48,850 bases of DNA, taken from contig CAZJKJ010000021.1 in assembly GCA_964546435.1 (NCBI GenBank), forward strand, positions 1 through 48,850, written 5' to 3'. Numbering within the stretch: the stretch's first letter is position 1; the number at the start of each line of letters is the position of its first letter. This document shows, one piece after another, positions 16,553 through 23,810 of this stretch. Under the pieces are notes generated by a model that made no database searches, had not been told where the DNA came from, and worked only from the letters and a program-made list of their open reading frames with translations. This stretch comes from CAYNST01 sp964546435 (GTDB taxonomy: Bacteria; Pseudomonadota; Gammaproteobacteria; Pseudomonadales; Cellvibrionaceae). Both the position numbers and the translations under genes were made by a program.

Positions 16553-17500
16553 TTGAAGACGGTACTGTTCGGATGGCTTGTCGTCATGGTCGCGGCGGCG
16601 CCCCTCACGGGAGTCTATGGCTGGTCCGCCAACGGTCATGCGACCATCGCCAAAGCCGCCTTTGCTGAGCTGACGCCGGCGCAGCAACGGTTTTACGCCG
16701 AGCTGCTGACCGACAACCGGATCTCCACGACTCGCAGCCGCACGGCGGTACATCTGGGGAACCTGGCCAAGTGGCCGGATCAGGTACGGTCCCTCACCGT
16801 ACAGCAGCTGTTCACCCAATATGGCAGCGGCAAGGTGCCGCGGGCTCTGGCTGCCTGGAGCGGCCGTACCACCAAGGAATGGCATTATGAAAATGCGGTG
16901 CTCGTGGACGGACTGGGCCGACTGGTTGACGCCCTGCCGGCCCGGGACAAACCTGCCAAGAGCTGCCCGCCGGCACGCAATGGCAAAATGCTCGCCATCT
17001 GGCCGCAATTGCTCGCCGCCTGGGAGCAGAGCCGGGACCGGCACGACCGGGTGTTGCTGATCAGCTTTCTGCTGCATTTCTCTGGCGATGCCCACCAGCC
17101 GCTGCATTCCATGGCGGCACTGCGGCCCGGCTGCAAGCACGATGGCGGAGGCAACGGATTCTGCGTCGGCCCCGGCGCGGCGCGTTTCACCGAGCGCGGC
17201 CAGCGCTGCCAGAACACGCTGCATCGCGCCTGGGACGGAGGGTTCGGCGTATTGAACAAGTCTTTTGCGCCGACCCCCTGGAAGGCCAGCCTGAAAGTCG
17301 CGGACCTGGAAAGTGTGCTTGAAGATCATCGTGGCTGGGCCGGGGAAATCTACCCCAATGCCGAACGTCCCTTTGAATCGGAGCAGTATCAGGCCAGATC
17401 CCGGGAAATCATTAAAACCACCGCCTCCCGAGCCGTGGCCTACCAGGCACTGCTGCTGCGAGAACTGGCCCGGCGCCAGGGTCTGGCCACAATCCGGTAA
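16553..17500 (+). CDS. Secreted S1/P1-type nuclease
   Basis: 315 residues from a TTG at 16553. From this start a clean signal peptide (residues 1-23, ending VYG) leaves Trp24 as the first mature residue; in S1/P1 nucleases the N-terminal Trp binds zinc. Other family landmarks follow: WSANGHATIAKAAFAELTP, HLGNLAKWPDQ, WHYENAV, LLHFSGDAHQPLHS and LHRAWDGG, which supply the His/Asp zinc ligands. The enzyme degrades single-stranded DNA and RNA and can remove 3' phosphates; here in the periplasm or outside the cell. The frame is open to a TTG at 16493 that overlaps the previous stop (TTGA), so translation coupling with the J-protein gene is a second possibility; neither start has a good ribosome-binding site. 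Confidence 0.88.
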   Translation: MKTVLFGWLVVMVAAAPLTGVYGWSANGHATIAKAAFAELTPAQQRFYAELLTDNRISTTRSRTAVHLGNLAKWPDQVRSLTVQQLFTQYGSGKVPRALAAWSGRTTKEWHYENAVLVDGLGRLVDALPARDKPAKSCPPARNGKMLAIWPQLLAAWEQSRDRHDRVLLISFLLHFSGDAHQPLHSMAALRPGCKHDGGGNGFCVGPGAARFTERGQRCQNTLHRAWDGGFGVLNKSFAPTPWKASLKVADLESVLEDHRGWAGEIYPNAERPFESEQYQARSREIIKTTASRAVAYQALLLRELARRQGLATIR

Positions 17501-17501
17501 C

Positions 17502-17957
17502 CTACAGGTTTCCCACCGGCTCAGTCGCCAAGGCCTGGGCAGTATCGAGGGGCGGGCGAGCGGCATTCAGGACGACGTTGCGCGTTTCGGGCAGTTCCCA
17601 CATAGCGCCGGTCACCGGGTCGACGATCAGCAAACCGACGACGCTCGCCAGAAACAGATTGCCGAAATACCACTGGTTGACGCTGCCTTCGAGATCCACC
17701 ACCGATTGCTGAAAGCCGTCCTTGGTGAAGACCACCTGATAAGACGCGGATTTGAAGTAGCCGGTGCTGCTGGCCAGAGGCACGGTGGCGGGGGTAGTGC
17801 CGGTATGGATGATGCGCCCGTTATGGTTGGTGATCACGAAGCGGGCGGCCTCGGGGGAGGAGGTCAGGGTGACGGCATAGCTGTTGTCCCCGACGATACT
17901 GGCGCACCCTGACAGAAAAAGGGTGCTGATCAGGAGCACTGCAACTACCGCTTTCAT
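17502..17957 (-). CDS. Hypothetical lipoprotein with PEGA-like beta domain
   Basis: 151 residues. Signal peptide with lipobox LSGC (Cys18). The mature part has the pattern YAVTLTSSPEAARFVITN...GTTPATVPL...YQVVFTKDGF, which resembles a PEGA-type beta sandwich, followed by a hydrophobic stretch (FGNLFLASVVGLLIVDPVTGAMW) and the ending PETRNVVLNA. Similar small lipoproteins are common in proteobacteria and uncharacterised. The start at 17957 follows GAGAGAAA and exposes the signal directly; the frame is open to 18149. It converges with the nuclease gene, with only one base between the stops. Confidence 0.8.
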   Translation of the reverse strand: MKAVVAVLLISTLFLSGCASIVGDNSYAVTLTSSPEAARFVITNHNGRIIHTGTTPATVPLASSTGYFKSASYQVVFTKDGFQQSVVDLEGSVNQWYFGNLFLASVVGLLIVDPVTGAMWELPETRNVVLNAARPPLDTAQALATEPVGNL

Positions 17958-18392
17958 GGTGTTTCTCTCTGAAAATCCAGTGGTGGTACCGCCGGGCAGG
18001 GTCGCCGGCGGGCGAACATCCCAATAGTGTTCAAACCTTGAGGCGCCGGAGCCGTGCGGATTTTGAACAATGTCGGGTAGGTTCATTAACCATAGAAGCC
18101 ACCTGCGCTGATGACAATCCAGAATTACCGGTGGTTTGAGGGCGGCCATGACGACGGAGGAGGCGGGGCAAAGTGCAGAATACCCGCTCGCAGAATTACG
18201 GAATCCGCTAAGCGATTGATTGTTCAGCTGTTGTTCATATTGGCGGGAAGGTGAAAAGCGCAGAGTGCCGGCGAATCCCGCAGACGAAGGACTTCGGCAG
18301 GCCTAAGTCCGGATCACCGGAAATCATATAAGTGTGACAGGCGTCAAACAATCTGGCGGGTAAATCCCTGTTTACAGGGGCGCCACAGCCCG
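17958..18392. other. Intergenic stretch between the lipoprotein and chemotaxis genes
   Basis: About 435 nt on a strand shared by both flanking genes. It should contain the lipoprotein promoter and the end of the chemoreceptor transcript. A small inverted repeat CCCTG-TTTA-CAGGG lies at 18366-18379 just past the chemoreceptor stop; it has no U-run and is a weak terminator candidate. Confidence 0.4.
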
Positions 18393-20018
18393 TCAGACCC
18401 GGAATTGGCGAGCGACCTGTTCGAGATTGCCGGCCAGCATGCTCAACTGTTTGCTCACATCTTTGAGCTGAGTGGCAGAGCCGGAGGTCTCTTCGGTTTG
18501 CCCCCGGATGCGTTCGGCTTCATCAACCAGCTGCGTGGATATCTTCTTCTGCTCGTCGGTGGCGCGGGCGATCTGCCGGTTCATGGAGTTAATGGTCTCC
18601 ACGGTTTCGGTAATCACACGGAGGCTGTGACCCGCCATGGTGGCCTCTTCTACGGATCTGGCCACTGCCGTGGAGCTGTCTTTCATGCTGATCACGGCCG
18701 CCTGAGAGGCATGGCGCAGTTGTGCCAGGATGGTGTTGATTTCTTCGGTGGACTGCTGGGTGCGGGATGCCAGGCCCCGCACTTCATCGGCCACCACCGC
18801 AAACCCCCGGCCCTGTTCACCAGCGCGCGCCGCCTCGATGGCCGCGTTCAATGCCAGCAGGTTGGTCTGCTCGGCAATGCCCTTGATCACATCGAGGACC
18901 ACGTTGACACTCGCCGCATCCTGCTCCAGCCGTTCCACGACGTTTGAGGCCGTGCGGATATTGTCGGACAGGCTCTGGATGCTTTCCACTGTACTGATGA
19001 CGACGGTCTGGCCCTTGTTGGCCTCTTCGTCCGCGAGACGGGCAGCGCCGGCCGCTTCCCCGGCGTTCTGAGCAATGGTGGCAATGCTCTGGCTCATCAG
19101 TTTGATGTTGTTGCGGGATTCACCGACGCTGTATTGTTGCTGCGAAAGCGTCGTGGTAATGCCGGCGGACAGGTTTTTCACATCGCTCGCCAGACCGGCC
19201 AGTGGCGGCGCCGTTTCCACTATCTGCCGGATGGTATTTTGCAGCTTCTCCATGAATATGTTGAACCACTTGACCAGATCGCCAATTTCGTCGGTGTTGC
19301 GACTCTGGATGCGCATGGTGAGATCACCGTTATCTTCGGCGATATTTTTCAGGGTATTGATCACCTGCACGACGCTCCCGCGGATCATGCTGCTGATGGG
19401 AATGGCGACTATAAACAGCACGGCCAGCGTGATGGCGCACAGCAAAATGCCGATGGATGTTAACCGGGCGGTGCTTTCGTTGGCGGTGGTGAACGCGGCG
19501 TTGAAACGGGAGAGCCGATTGTCATACAGCGTTTGCAAGAGTGTTTCCAGGCTCTGCAATGATGCGGTCATCTCGGCACTGCGAGCCGCGAGATTGGAAA
19601 AATCGATGGTCTCGTCGATCATCCCGGTCGAGATACTGTACGCCTCGGTGTAATAGCTGTTGAATGCATCCAGAATGCTGTTGAGCTCTGCGCGGGAGGC
19701 GGGGTCGTCTTTAATGCCTCCCTGGATCGCAACCCGAAACTGCTCGGCGACCGTCTGTATTTGCGTGAGCACTTCCTTTTCTCCCGAGCTGACGGCAAAC
19801 GATAGCGACTCCTGAATACTCGTCACCCGGTTCATGTTGGCCTGGGACATTTGCAGAAGCGGGAAATGCTGGGTGCGCGCCTCAGTCAGATGCGCCATGG
19901 TGTCCCGCAGGAAATACGCGCTGATGGCAAGATAGGCGATAAACCCCACCGCGCCCACAAAGGGTATCAGCAGGATTTTGCTTCTTATGGATACATTTCG
20001 GAGTCTGAGCAAATCCAT
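18393..20018 (-). CDS. Methyl-accepting chemotaxis protein
   Basis: 541 residues. Membrane helix 1 about 16-36, a ~150-residue helical periplasmic sensor of the four-helix-bundle kind (TEARTQHFPLLQMSQANMNRV...), helix 2 about 188-210, a HAMP domain (IRGSVVQVINTLKNIAEDNGDLT, with DEIGDL) and the signalling domain. The hairpin tip is fully conserved: IAEQTNLLALNAAIEAARAG then GRGFAVVADEVRGLA. It would pass ligand signals through CheW to CheA; no CheA or CheW gene is in this window. There is no C-terminal CheR-docking pentapeptide (ends RQFRV). Stands alone upstream of the curlin gene on the same strand. Confidence 0.95.
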   Translation of the reverse strand: MDLLRLRNVSIRSKILLIPFVGAVGFIAYLAISAYFLRDTMAHLTEARTQHFPLLQMSQANMNRVTSIQESLSFAVSSGEKEVLTQIQTVAEQFRVAIQGGIKDDPASRAELNSILDAFNSYYTEAYSISTGMIDETIDFSNLAARSAEMTASLQSLETLLQTLYDNRLSRFNAAFTTANESTARLTSIGILLCAITLAVLFIVAIPISSMIRGSVVQVINTLKNIAEDNGDLTMRIQSRNTDEIGDLVKWFNIFMEKLQNTIRQIVETAPPLAGLASDVKNLSAGITTTLSQQQYSVGESRNNIKLMSQSIATIAQNAGEAAGAARLADEEANKGQTVVISTVESIQSLSDNIRTASNVVERLEQDAASVNVVLDVIKGIAEQTNLLALNAAIEAARAGEQGRGFAVVADEVRGLASRTQQSTEEINTILAQLRHASQAAVISMKDSSTAVARSVEEATMAGHSLRVITETVETINSMNRQIARATDEQKKISTQLVDEAERIRGQTEETSGSATQLKDVSKQLSMLAGNLEQVARQFRV

Positions 20019-20068
20019 GGTTTGAGTTCCCGTCAGTTGGGCCTGGAAAGCACACGTTTCACCGGTTC

Positions 20069-20096
20069 AGTATAGGAAACTCCCGATAGACTACAA
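20069..20096 (-). promoter_or_regulatory. Candidate promoter of the chemoreceptor gene
   Basis: On the minus strand, TTGTAG (20091-20096), 16 bp, then TATACT (20069-20074), about 50 nt before the ATG at 20018. The -10 is good, the -35 weak. It lies between the curlin stop and the chemoreceptor start. Confidence 0.35.
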
Positions 20097-20168
20097 AAAA
20101 TGGCGCGCGCACGGCGTCAGTGTCTTCAATCCAGCGGGTAAAACTGTGAAAGTCGGGGCCTGCTCACC

Positions 20169-20711
20169 CTAATTGTTCTGGATAATCCGGACGGTCTGGT
20201 TGTCGCCTTCCTGGCGAATCGCCATGGACAGCCCGGTGCCGGACTGGTGGATCTCGGCGAGATTGCCGTTGCCGATCTGTTCGATGGCGGCCTGATGACC
20301 CAACCCGGTCTGCACGATTACCGCCCGGTTGTCGAACCCCGCCTGCATCACGGCCGCATAGTGCCATTCGCCCAGCTGTTCGATATCGGCAATGTGGCCG
20401 CTGCCGGACTGATCCAGCCAGGCCTGATGGCCGCTGCCTTCCTGGATGATGGTGGCCTGCAGCAACGTGCCCTGCTGTTGCAGGTGGGCGCCGTGGTCCA
20501 GCCCCGTCTGCTCGATGTGAGCGGTTAGTTCGTCACCGGTCTGACTGATGATTGCGCCGTCGGGCACTTCCAGCCCCGCCAGTTCACTCGCGCCGAATTC
20601 CTGTGCCCCCAGCTCCTGATAGAGACTGAGATCCTGGCTGCTTGCTGGCAATGCCAGCAAGGTCGCAGTGAGGACAAGCGCGACCCCGGTCGAGCGATGG
20701 GACAGATCCAT
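20169..20711 (-). CDS. Curlin-family amyloid subunit with 11-residue repeats rich in His
   Basis: 180 residues: signal peptide (about 1-25), a ~30-residue leader (about 26-55) and eleven contiguous 11-residue repeats of the form xQxGxx(H/N)xAx(I/V/L) (residues 56-176) ending IQNN. Each repeat is a half curlin unit, a beta strand that stacks into an amyloid fibre on the cell surface. Where CsgA and CsgB usually have Asn, this protein has His in five repeats (73, 95, 106, 117, 139) and Asn in two (128, 150). Start at 20711 is set by AGGAGG six nt upstream. It is the last gene of the csgE-csgF-csgG set, 44 nt after csgG. Whether it is the major or the nucleating subunit cannot be told. Confidence 0.9.
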   Translation of the reverse strand: MDLSHRSTGVALVLTATLLALPASSQDLSLYQELGAQEFGASELAGLEVPDGAIISQTGDELTAHIEQTGLDHGAHLQQQGTLLQATIIQEGSGHQAWLDQSGSGHIADIEQLGEWHYAAVMQAGFDNRAVIVQTGLGHQAAIEQIGNGNLAEIHQSGTGLSMAIRQEGDNQTVRIIQNN

Positions 20712-20755
20712 GTTTAGCCTCCTGATCATTGAACAGTTCAATGGCCTGCTAGTCG

Positions 20756-21577
20756 TCATCGTGTTGTACTTGAATAACGGGCCAGAAGTTCGTGCGTCTG
20801 CTCTTTCGGATCGGCGAGCGCCCAGAGCCGTTTGCGCACTCCGTCGGCAACCAGATGAATTACCGCCGATTCGATCGCCGCCAGCACACACAGTTGGGCC
20901 GGTTCGTTGCGGGTCATGCCCGATTCGTATTCCAGCAGCCGTTTCTGATCGACAAAGGTGTAAATGCCGGTGGTGATTTCCTTCGACAAAATGGTTTTGC
21001 TGACCAGCACGCTGTGGAGGATCTGGCCGGAGCGAATGTCCACCGCCCGCAGATTGACCGTGACCTGGTCGACCCGGTACTGCTCGGCCGCGCCTATGCC
21101 GAAATAGCGGGCGCCCAGGCCGCCGGTGGCGACATTGGTGTCGTAGGCCACGATGCCGCCTTCGAGCAGGATGTCCGCTGCCATCAGGGACGGAAACTCC
21201 GCCTCGGCGCCATCGGCGGTTTTTTCCTGGGCGGCGCGAATGATCTTGCGCTCTGTCAGCAGGTTTTGCAGACCTTCACGCTCCAGAGGCACGAACCAGC
21301 CGGAATTGCTCAGAGCCTCCACCAGCATGGCCGCCGCACCCTGGGTCACCGAGGTGGAAAAGGAGCTGGCCGGGGACGATTTGTACTGACCAGTCTGGTC
21401 CCGGAATCCATAGACGCTGACGATGATCGGCCCACGGGGCTGCGGCAGGGAAGTGAGATCGGTGAAGGTGCTGGTGCGCGGCGTCAGGTGAGGATCGCCG
21501 ATGGCCGGCGGCAAGGTCGAGCGCAAGGCCGTGCAGCCGCTCAAGGCCAGCCCCAGTATCAACATCAGCACCCTCAT
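20756..21577 (-). CDS. csgG: Curli secretion channel lipoprotein CsgG
   Basis: 273 residues, close to the 277 of E. coli CsgG. Lipobox LSGC gives Cys15 as lipidated N-terminus. Core motifs of the nonameric outer-membrane pore are present: IIVSVYGFRDQTGQYKSSP, FSTSVTQGAAAMLVEAL, WFVPLEREGLQNLLTERKI, ADILLEGGIVAYDTN and the GGLGARYFGIGAAEQYRVDQ strands that form the barrel. It exports unfolded curlin with CsgE as cap. The start is placed at 21577 to fit the lipobox; the frame is open to an ATG at 21667 with AAGGG in front, which would put 30 residues before the signal. Confidence 0.96.
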   Translation of the reverse strand: MRVLMLILGLALSGCTALRSTLPPAIGDPHLTPRTSTFTDLTSLPQPRGPIIVSVYGFRDQTGQYKSSPASSFSTSVTQGAAAMLVEALSNSGWFVPLEREGLQNLLTERKIIRAAQEKTADGAEAEFPSLMAADILLEGGIVAYDTNVATGGLGARYFGIGAAEQYRVDQVTVNLRAVDIRSGQILHSVLVSKTILSKEITTGIYTFVDQKRLLEYESGMTRNEPAQLCVLAAIESAVIHLVADGVRKRLWALADPKEQTHELLARYSSTTR

Positions 21578-21725
21578 TCCCGGACCCGAAGACCGGGTTG
21601 CCGATGCCGCGCAGCTACGGTCAGCCGGATTGGCGGGTGAAAATCCTTGCAGTATCGGGGTAGTCATTGCCCTTGTATTCCGTGCTTTGGTCGTGAACCT
21701 GGGTGCGGAACCGGTCCGGCCGGCA

Positions 21726-22154
21726 TTAGAGGGGGTTTAGCCCCTGAACTTCTATTTCCGTCGTTTCGTTGGTGAGCAGATCGGTGATGACCACGGTCAG
21801 AAAGCCGTCTTCATCCAGAATGTCCACCACGAAATCCTGCGTTACCAAAGTGCCGGAGTTACCCTCGCCGATGTCGCCGATGAGCTGGTTCAGAAGCCGG
21901 GATTCGAGGGAGCTGGCAAATCGGTCGAGACTGGAGCGGTCCGAGAAGCGAGAGCCCGTGCTGGAGCCATGATCGTTCTGCGCTTGCGCCGTGCCGAGAA
22001 GGTAGCTGCCGGTGAGGGGATTGCCGCCGAAAGCGGGGTTAACCGGGCTGTAGATCAGCTCCGAGGCCTGCAGGGGCAGGGCGGCCGCCATGAGCGTCAG
22101 TGTGCCCAGGGTCAGTTCGGTCATAGTGAGACAGGTTTTACGTGGTTTGAACAT
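21726..22154 (-). CDS. csgF: Curli assembly factor CsgF
   Basis: 142 residues. Signal peptide (about 1-30, ending LQAS), then the CsgF signature SPVNPAFGGNPLTGSYLLGTAQAQN, which in other species inserts into the CsgG pore as a second constriction, followed by a helical linker and a C-terminal beta part (TQDFVVDILDEDGFLTVVI, ending TEIEVQGL). It anchors the nucleating curlin at the surface. It begins 12 nt after csgE, so the two are co-transcribed; CCTCCGTTC-complement GGAGG lies upstream of the ATG. Confidence 0.95.
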   Translation of the reverse strand: MFKPRKTCLTMTELTLGTLTLMAAALPLQASELIYSPVNPAFGGNPLTGSYLLGTAQAQNDHGSSTGSRFSDRSSLDRFASSLESRLLNQLIGDIGEGNSGTLVTQDFVVDILDEDGFLTVVITDLLTNETTEIEVQGLNPL

Positions 22155-22166
22155 TTCAACCTCCGT

Positions 22167-22610
22167 TCAGAACTCGTCGCCGGCAAGGTCGGAGTCCAGA
22201 TTCAACCGGTACAGTAACTCCTGTCTGAGAATTTCATTATGAATTTGCTGAGCGGCCTGTTCGGCGATGGACTGGACGTTGGTCCGGCTCGGCGACATAA
22301 ACAGCGAAAAGACTCGGGTGCGGTTGTACTCTACCCAGATGTAATTACCCCAGCGTGCAGAGGGGCGTTCGTAAACTGCCAGATTGTAATCGCCCAGACT
22401 GTTCGCGTTGCGATACTGGCTGAGATAAGCGCTGAAGTCGTGCCCAAGTCTTGTTATGGTCTGGTCGAGGACGAAGCCGCTGATCTCGTTTTCCAATTCC
22501 CGCGCATCGCTCCGGGCCGGCGCCAGCACGGGCAGCAGCAAGCCAAGACTCAGCAGCAGTGCCAGAGTGCGCCGCGCTGACCAGTGTCGCAAAGCCGAGC
22601 GTGTGTCCAT
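22167..22610 (-). CDS. csgE: Curli export chaperone CsgE
   Basis: 147 residues from the ATG at 22610. An arginine-containing n-region and a hydrophobic core (LALLLSLGLLLPVLAPARS) form the signal peptide; the mature part begins ELENEISGFVLDQTITRLGH, the CsgE hallmark, and continues DFSAYLSQYRNAN, NLAVYERPSARWGNYIWVEYN and a C-terminal EQAAQQIHNEI helix. CsgE caps the periplasmic side of CsgG and delivers curlin. No clear ribosome-binding site precedes 22610; the frame is open to 22736. First gene of the csgE-csgF-csgG-curlin set. Confidence 0.93.
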   Translation of the reverse strand: MDTRSALRHWSARRTLALLLSLGLLLPVLAPARSDARELENEISGFVLDQTITRLGHDFSAYLSQYRNANSLGDYNLAVYERPSARWGNYIWVEYNRTRVFSLFMSPSRTNVQSIAEQAAQQIHNEILRQELLYRLNLDSDLAGDEF

Positions 22611-22763
22611 GGGAATCGGGTACGCGGGATGTGGAGCCGATAGTAGCACTCGCCCCCGGCCTTGCCTATCCATAACGTGTGTCCAAAATCGGGGAGGACG
22701 CCAAAAGTCAGAGACATCCCGTCGGATCAATGTCATAGGGGCGCTCAGGACGAGGCCGTCTCG

Positions 22764-22791
22764 TTGACAGGGTAACCAAATGGTTTATTAT
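22764..22791 (+). promoter_or_regulatory. Near-consensus sigma70 promoter upstream of yfiR-kinase pair
   Basis: TTGACA (22764-22769, perfect), 16 bp, TATTAT (22786-22791, five of six). It points toward the YfiR-family gene, implying an untranslated leader of about 350 nt. Confidence 0.6.
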
Positions 22792-22920
22792 CTGACCGCA
22801 TAATCCGTACCCGCCCATCGCACTGCGAACTTGCCTGCCACCAGACACCGGGCGTTGTGGGCCGTAATTTTCGGGTCGGTTTTTCCGGACTGTTTGCGGA
22901 AAACGTGCGTGCAACCGATG

Positions 22921-22972
22921 TGTACTGAATCCGTTTACTGAATCTATTTATTGAACCAGTTTGTTGAACCTA
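22921..22972. repeat. Four tandem 13-bp repeats
   Basis: Units TGTACTGAATCCG, TTTACTGAATCTA, TTTATTGAACCAG and TTTGTTGAACCTA follow without spacers (consensus TTTAYTGAAYCNR). They lie in the leader of the YfiR gene, between the curli and YfiR loci. The organisation is iteron-like. Confidence 0.75.
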
Positions 22973-23147
22973 TGGGTTCGTCCCGGATTCTACCCCTTCC
23001 AACCAGGTGCTCATTCATGGCGAAACCTTTGATTTGTGGCTGGTCTCTGGAGCACTCCGGTGGTCCGGCTGCAACGCGGGCAGAGCCAGGCGGTGGCGCC
23101 GGATTGCGGAACCACCCTGATTTTGCCCACCGGCACCGGAGATCCTG

Positions 23148-23810
23148 ATGATGGGCCCGGGCGCGAGTGGTCATGAGCACCGTCAGGAATCCCCCGGCTG
23201 GCGGACAAGCGACAAGCGTGGGTCGGCAGGGGCGGGTATCCGCTTGCTGCTCAGGCGTGGTCTGGTTGTGCTGTTGGGGGGGGTTCTATTTGGCGGCGGG
23301 TTGTGCGCGGCGGGCGAGGAGCAACCGGCGGCGCAACACCTGCTGGAACATCAGGTAAAGGCGGCCATGCTGTACAAATTTCTCGGTTATATCGACTGGC
23401 CGTCAGACTCCTTCACAGACAGCAGCGATCCGTTCAGGATTTCCGTGGTAGGCGCCTCCTCGGTAAGCCGGCAACTACGGGAACTGACGGAAAACCGCAC
23501 CGTCGGCGACCGTCCAATCGAAGTTCAGACTGCCAGCTCGACCCGCAGGATCGGCGATCCCCACTTGGTGTTCGTCGGCAGGCATGCACAAAAGAGCCTG
23601 CCACGCATTGTCCGCCTCGCCGAGCAGCGATCCATTCTCGTGGTCACCGAAAAAGAGGAAGGCTTACCACCCGGAAGTACTATCAACCTCCGCTCGGTGG
23701 ACGGGCGCATGGGTTTTGATGTGTCCCTGGTCAGTGCACAGCGCGCCGGTGTCAAGCTGAGCGCCCGCTTGCTTTCGGTCGCGTCCACCGTCGATCAGGA
23801 AGATATTTGA
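23148..23810 (+). CDS. YfiR-family periplasmic regulator
   Basis: 220 residues from the ATG at 23148 (GGAG six nt upstream). About 30 polar residues, a hydrophobic export segment (LLLRRGLVVLLGGVLFGGGLCAA) and the YfiR domain: EHQVKAAMLYKFLGYIDWP, FRISVVGASSVSRQLREL, LVFVGRHAQ, SILVVTEKEEG and INLRSVDGRMGFDVSL, ending KLSARLLSVA. In Pseudomonas, YfiR is a redox-sensitive periplasmic inhibitor of the cyclase YfiN. A TTG at 23244 would give a more usual signal peptide. Its TGA overlaps the ATG of the kinase (TGATG), so the pair is translationally coupled and the kinase is the likely partner. Confidence 0.88.
   Translation: MMGPGASGHEHRQESPGWRTSDKRGSAGAGIRLLLRRGLVVLLGGVLFGGGLCAAGEEQPAAQHLLEHQVKAAMLYKFLGYIDWPSDSFTDSSDPFRISVVGASSVSRQLRELTENRTVGDRPIEVQTASSTRRIGDPHLVFVGRHAQKSLPRIVRLAEQRSILVVTEKEEGLPPGSTINLRSVDGRMGFDVSLVSAQRAGVKLSARLLSVASTVDQEDI

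Larger units (their letters stand above)
22611..23147. promoter_or_regulatory. Divergent control region between curli and YfiR-kinase genes
   Basis: About 540 nt without a firm gene. It contains a strong + strand promoter (22764-22791), a 7-bp hairpin (TTTTCCG at 22881-22887 with CGGAAAA at 22897-22903) and a 13-bp tandem repeat (22921-22972). A 43-codon frame from ATG 23018 ends at 23148, overlapping the next start by one base; it could be a leader peptide but has no recognisable pattern. Confidence 0.5.

Noticed and set aside
18366..18379. Intrinsic terminator after the chemoreceptor gene
   Set aside because: Only a 5-bp stem with no U-run on the transcribed strand.
23018..23148. 43-codon ORF ending in a TGATG overlap with the YfiR gene
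   Set aside because: The overlap and a possible CAGGTG site are suggestive of a leader peptide, but composition is not protein-like and no hydrophobic or regulatory codon run is visible.
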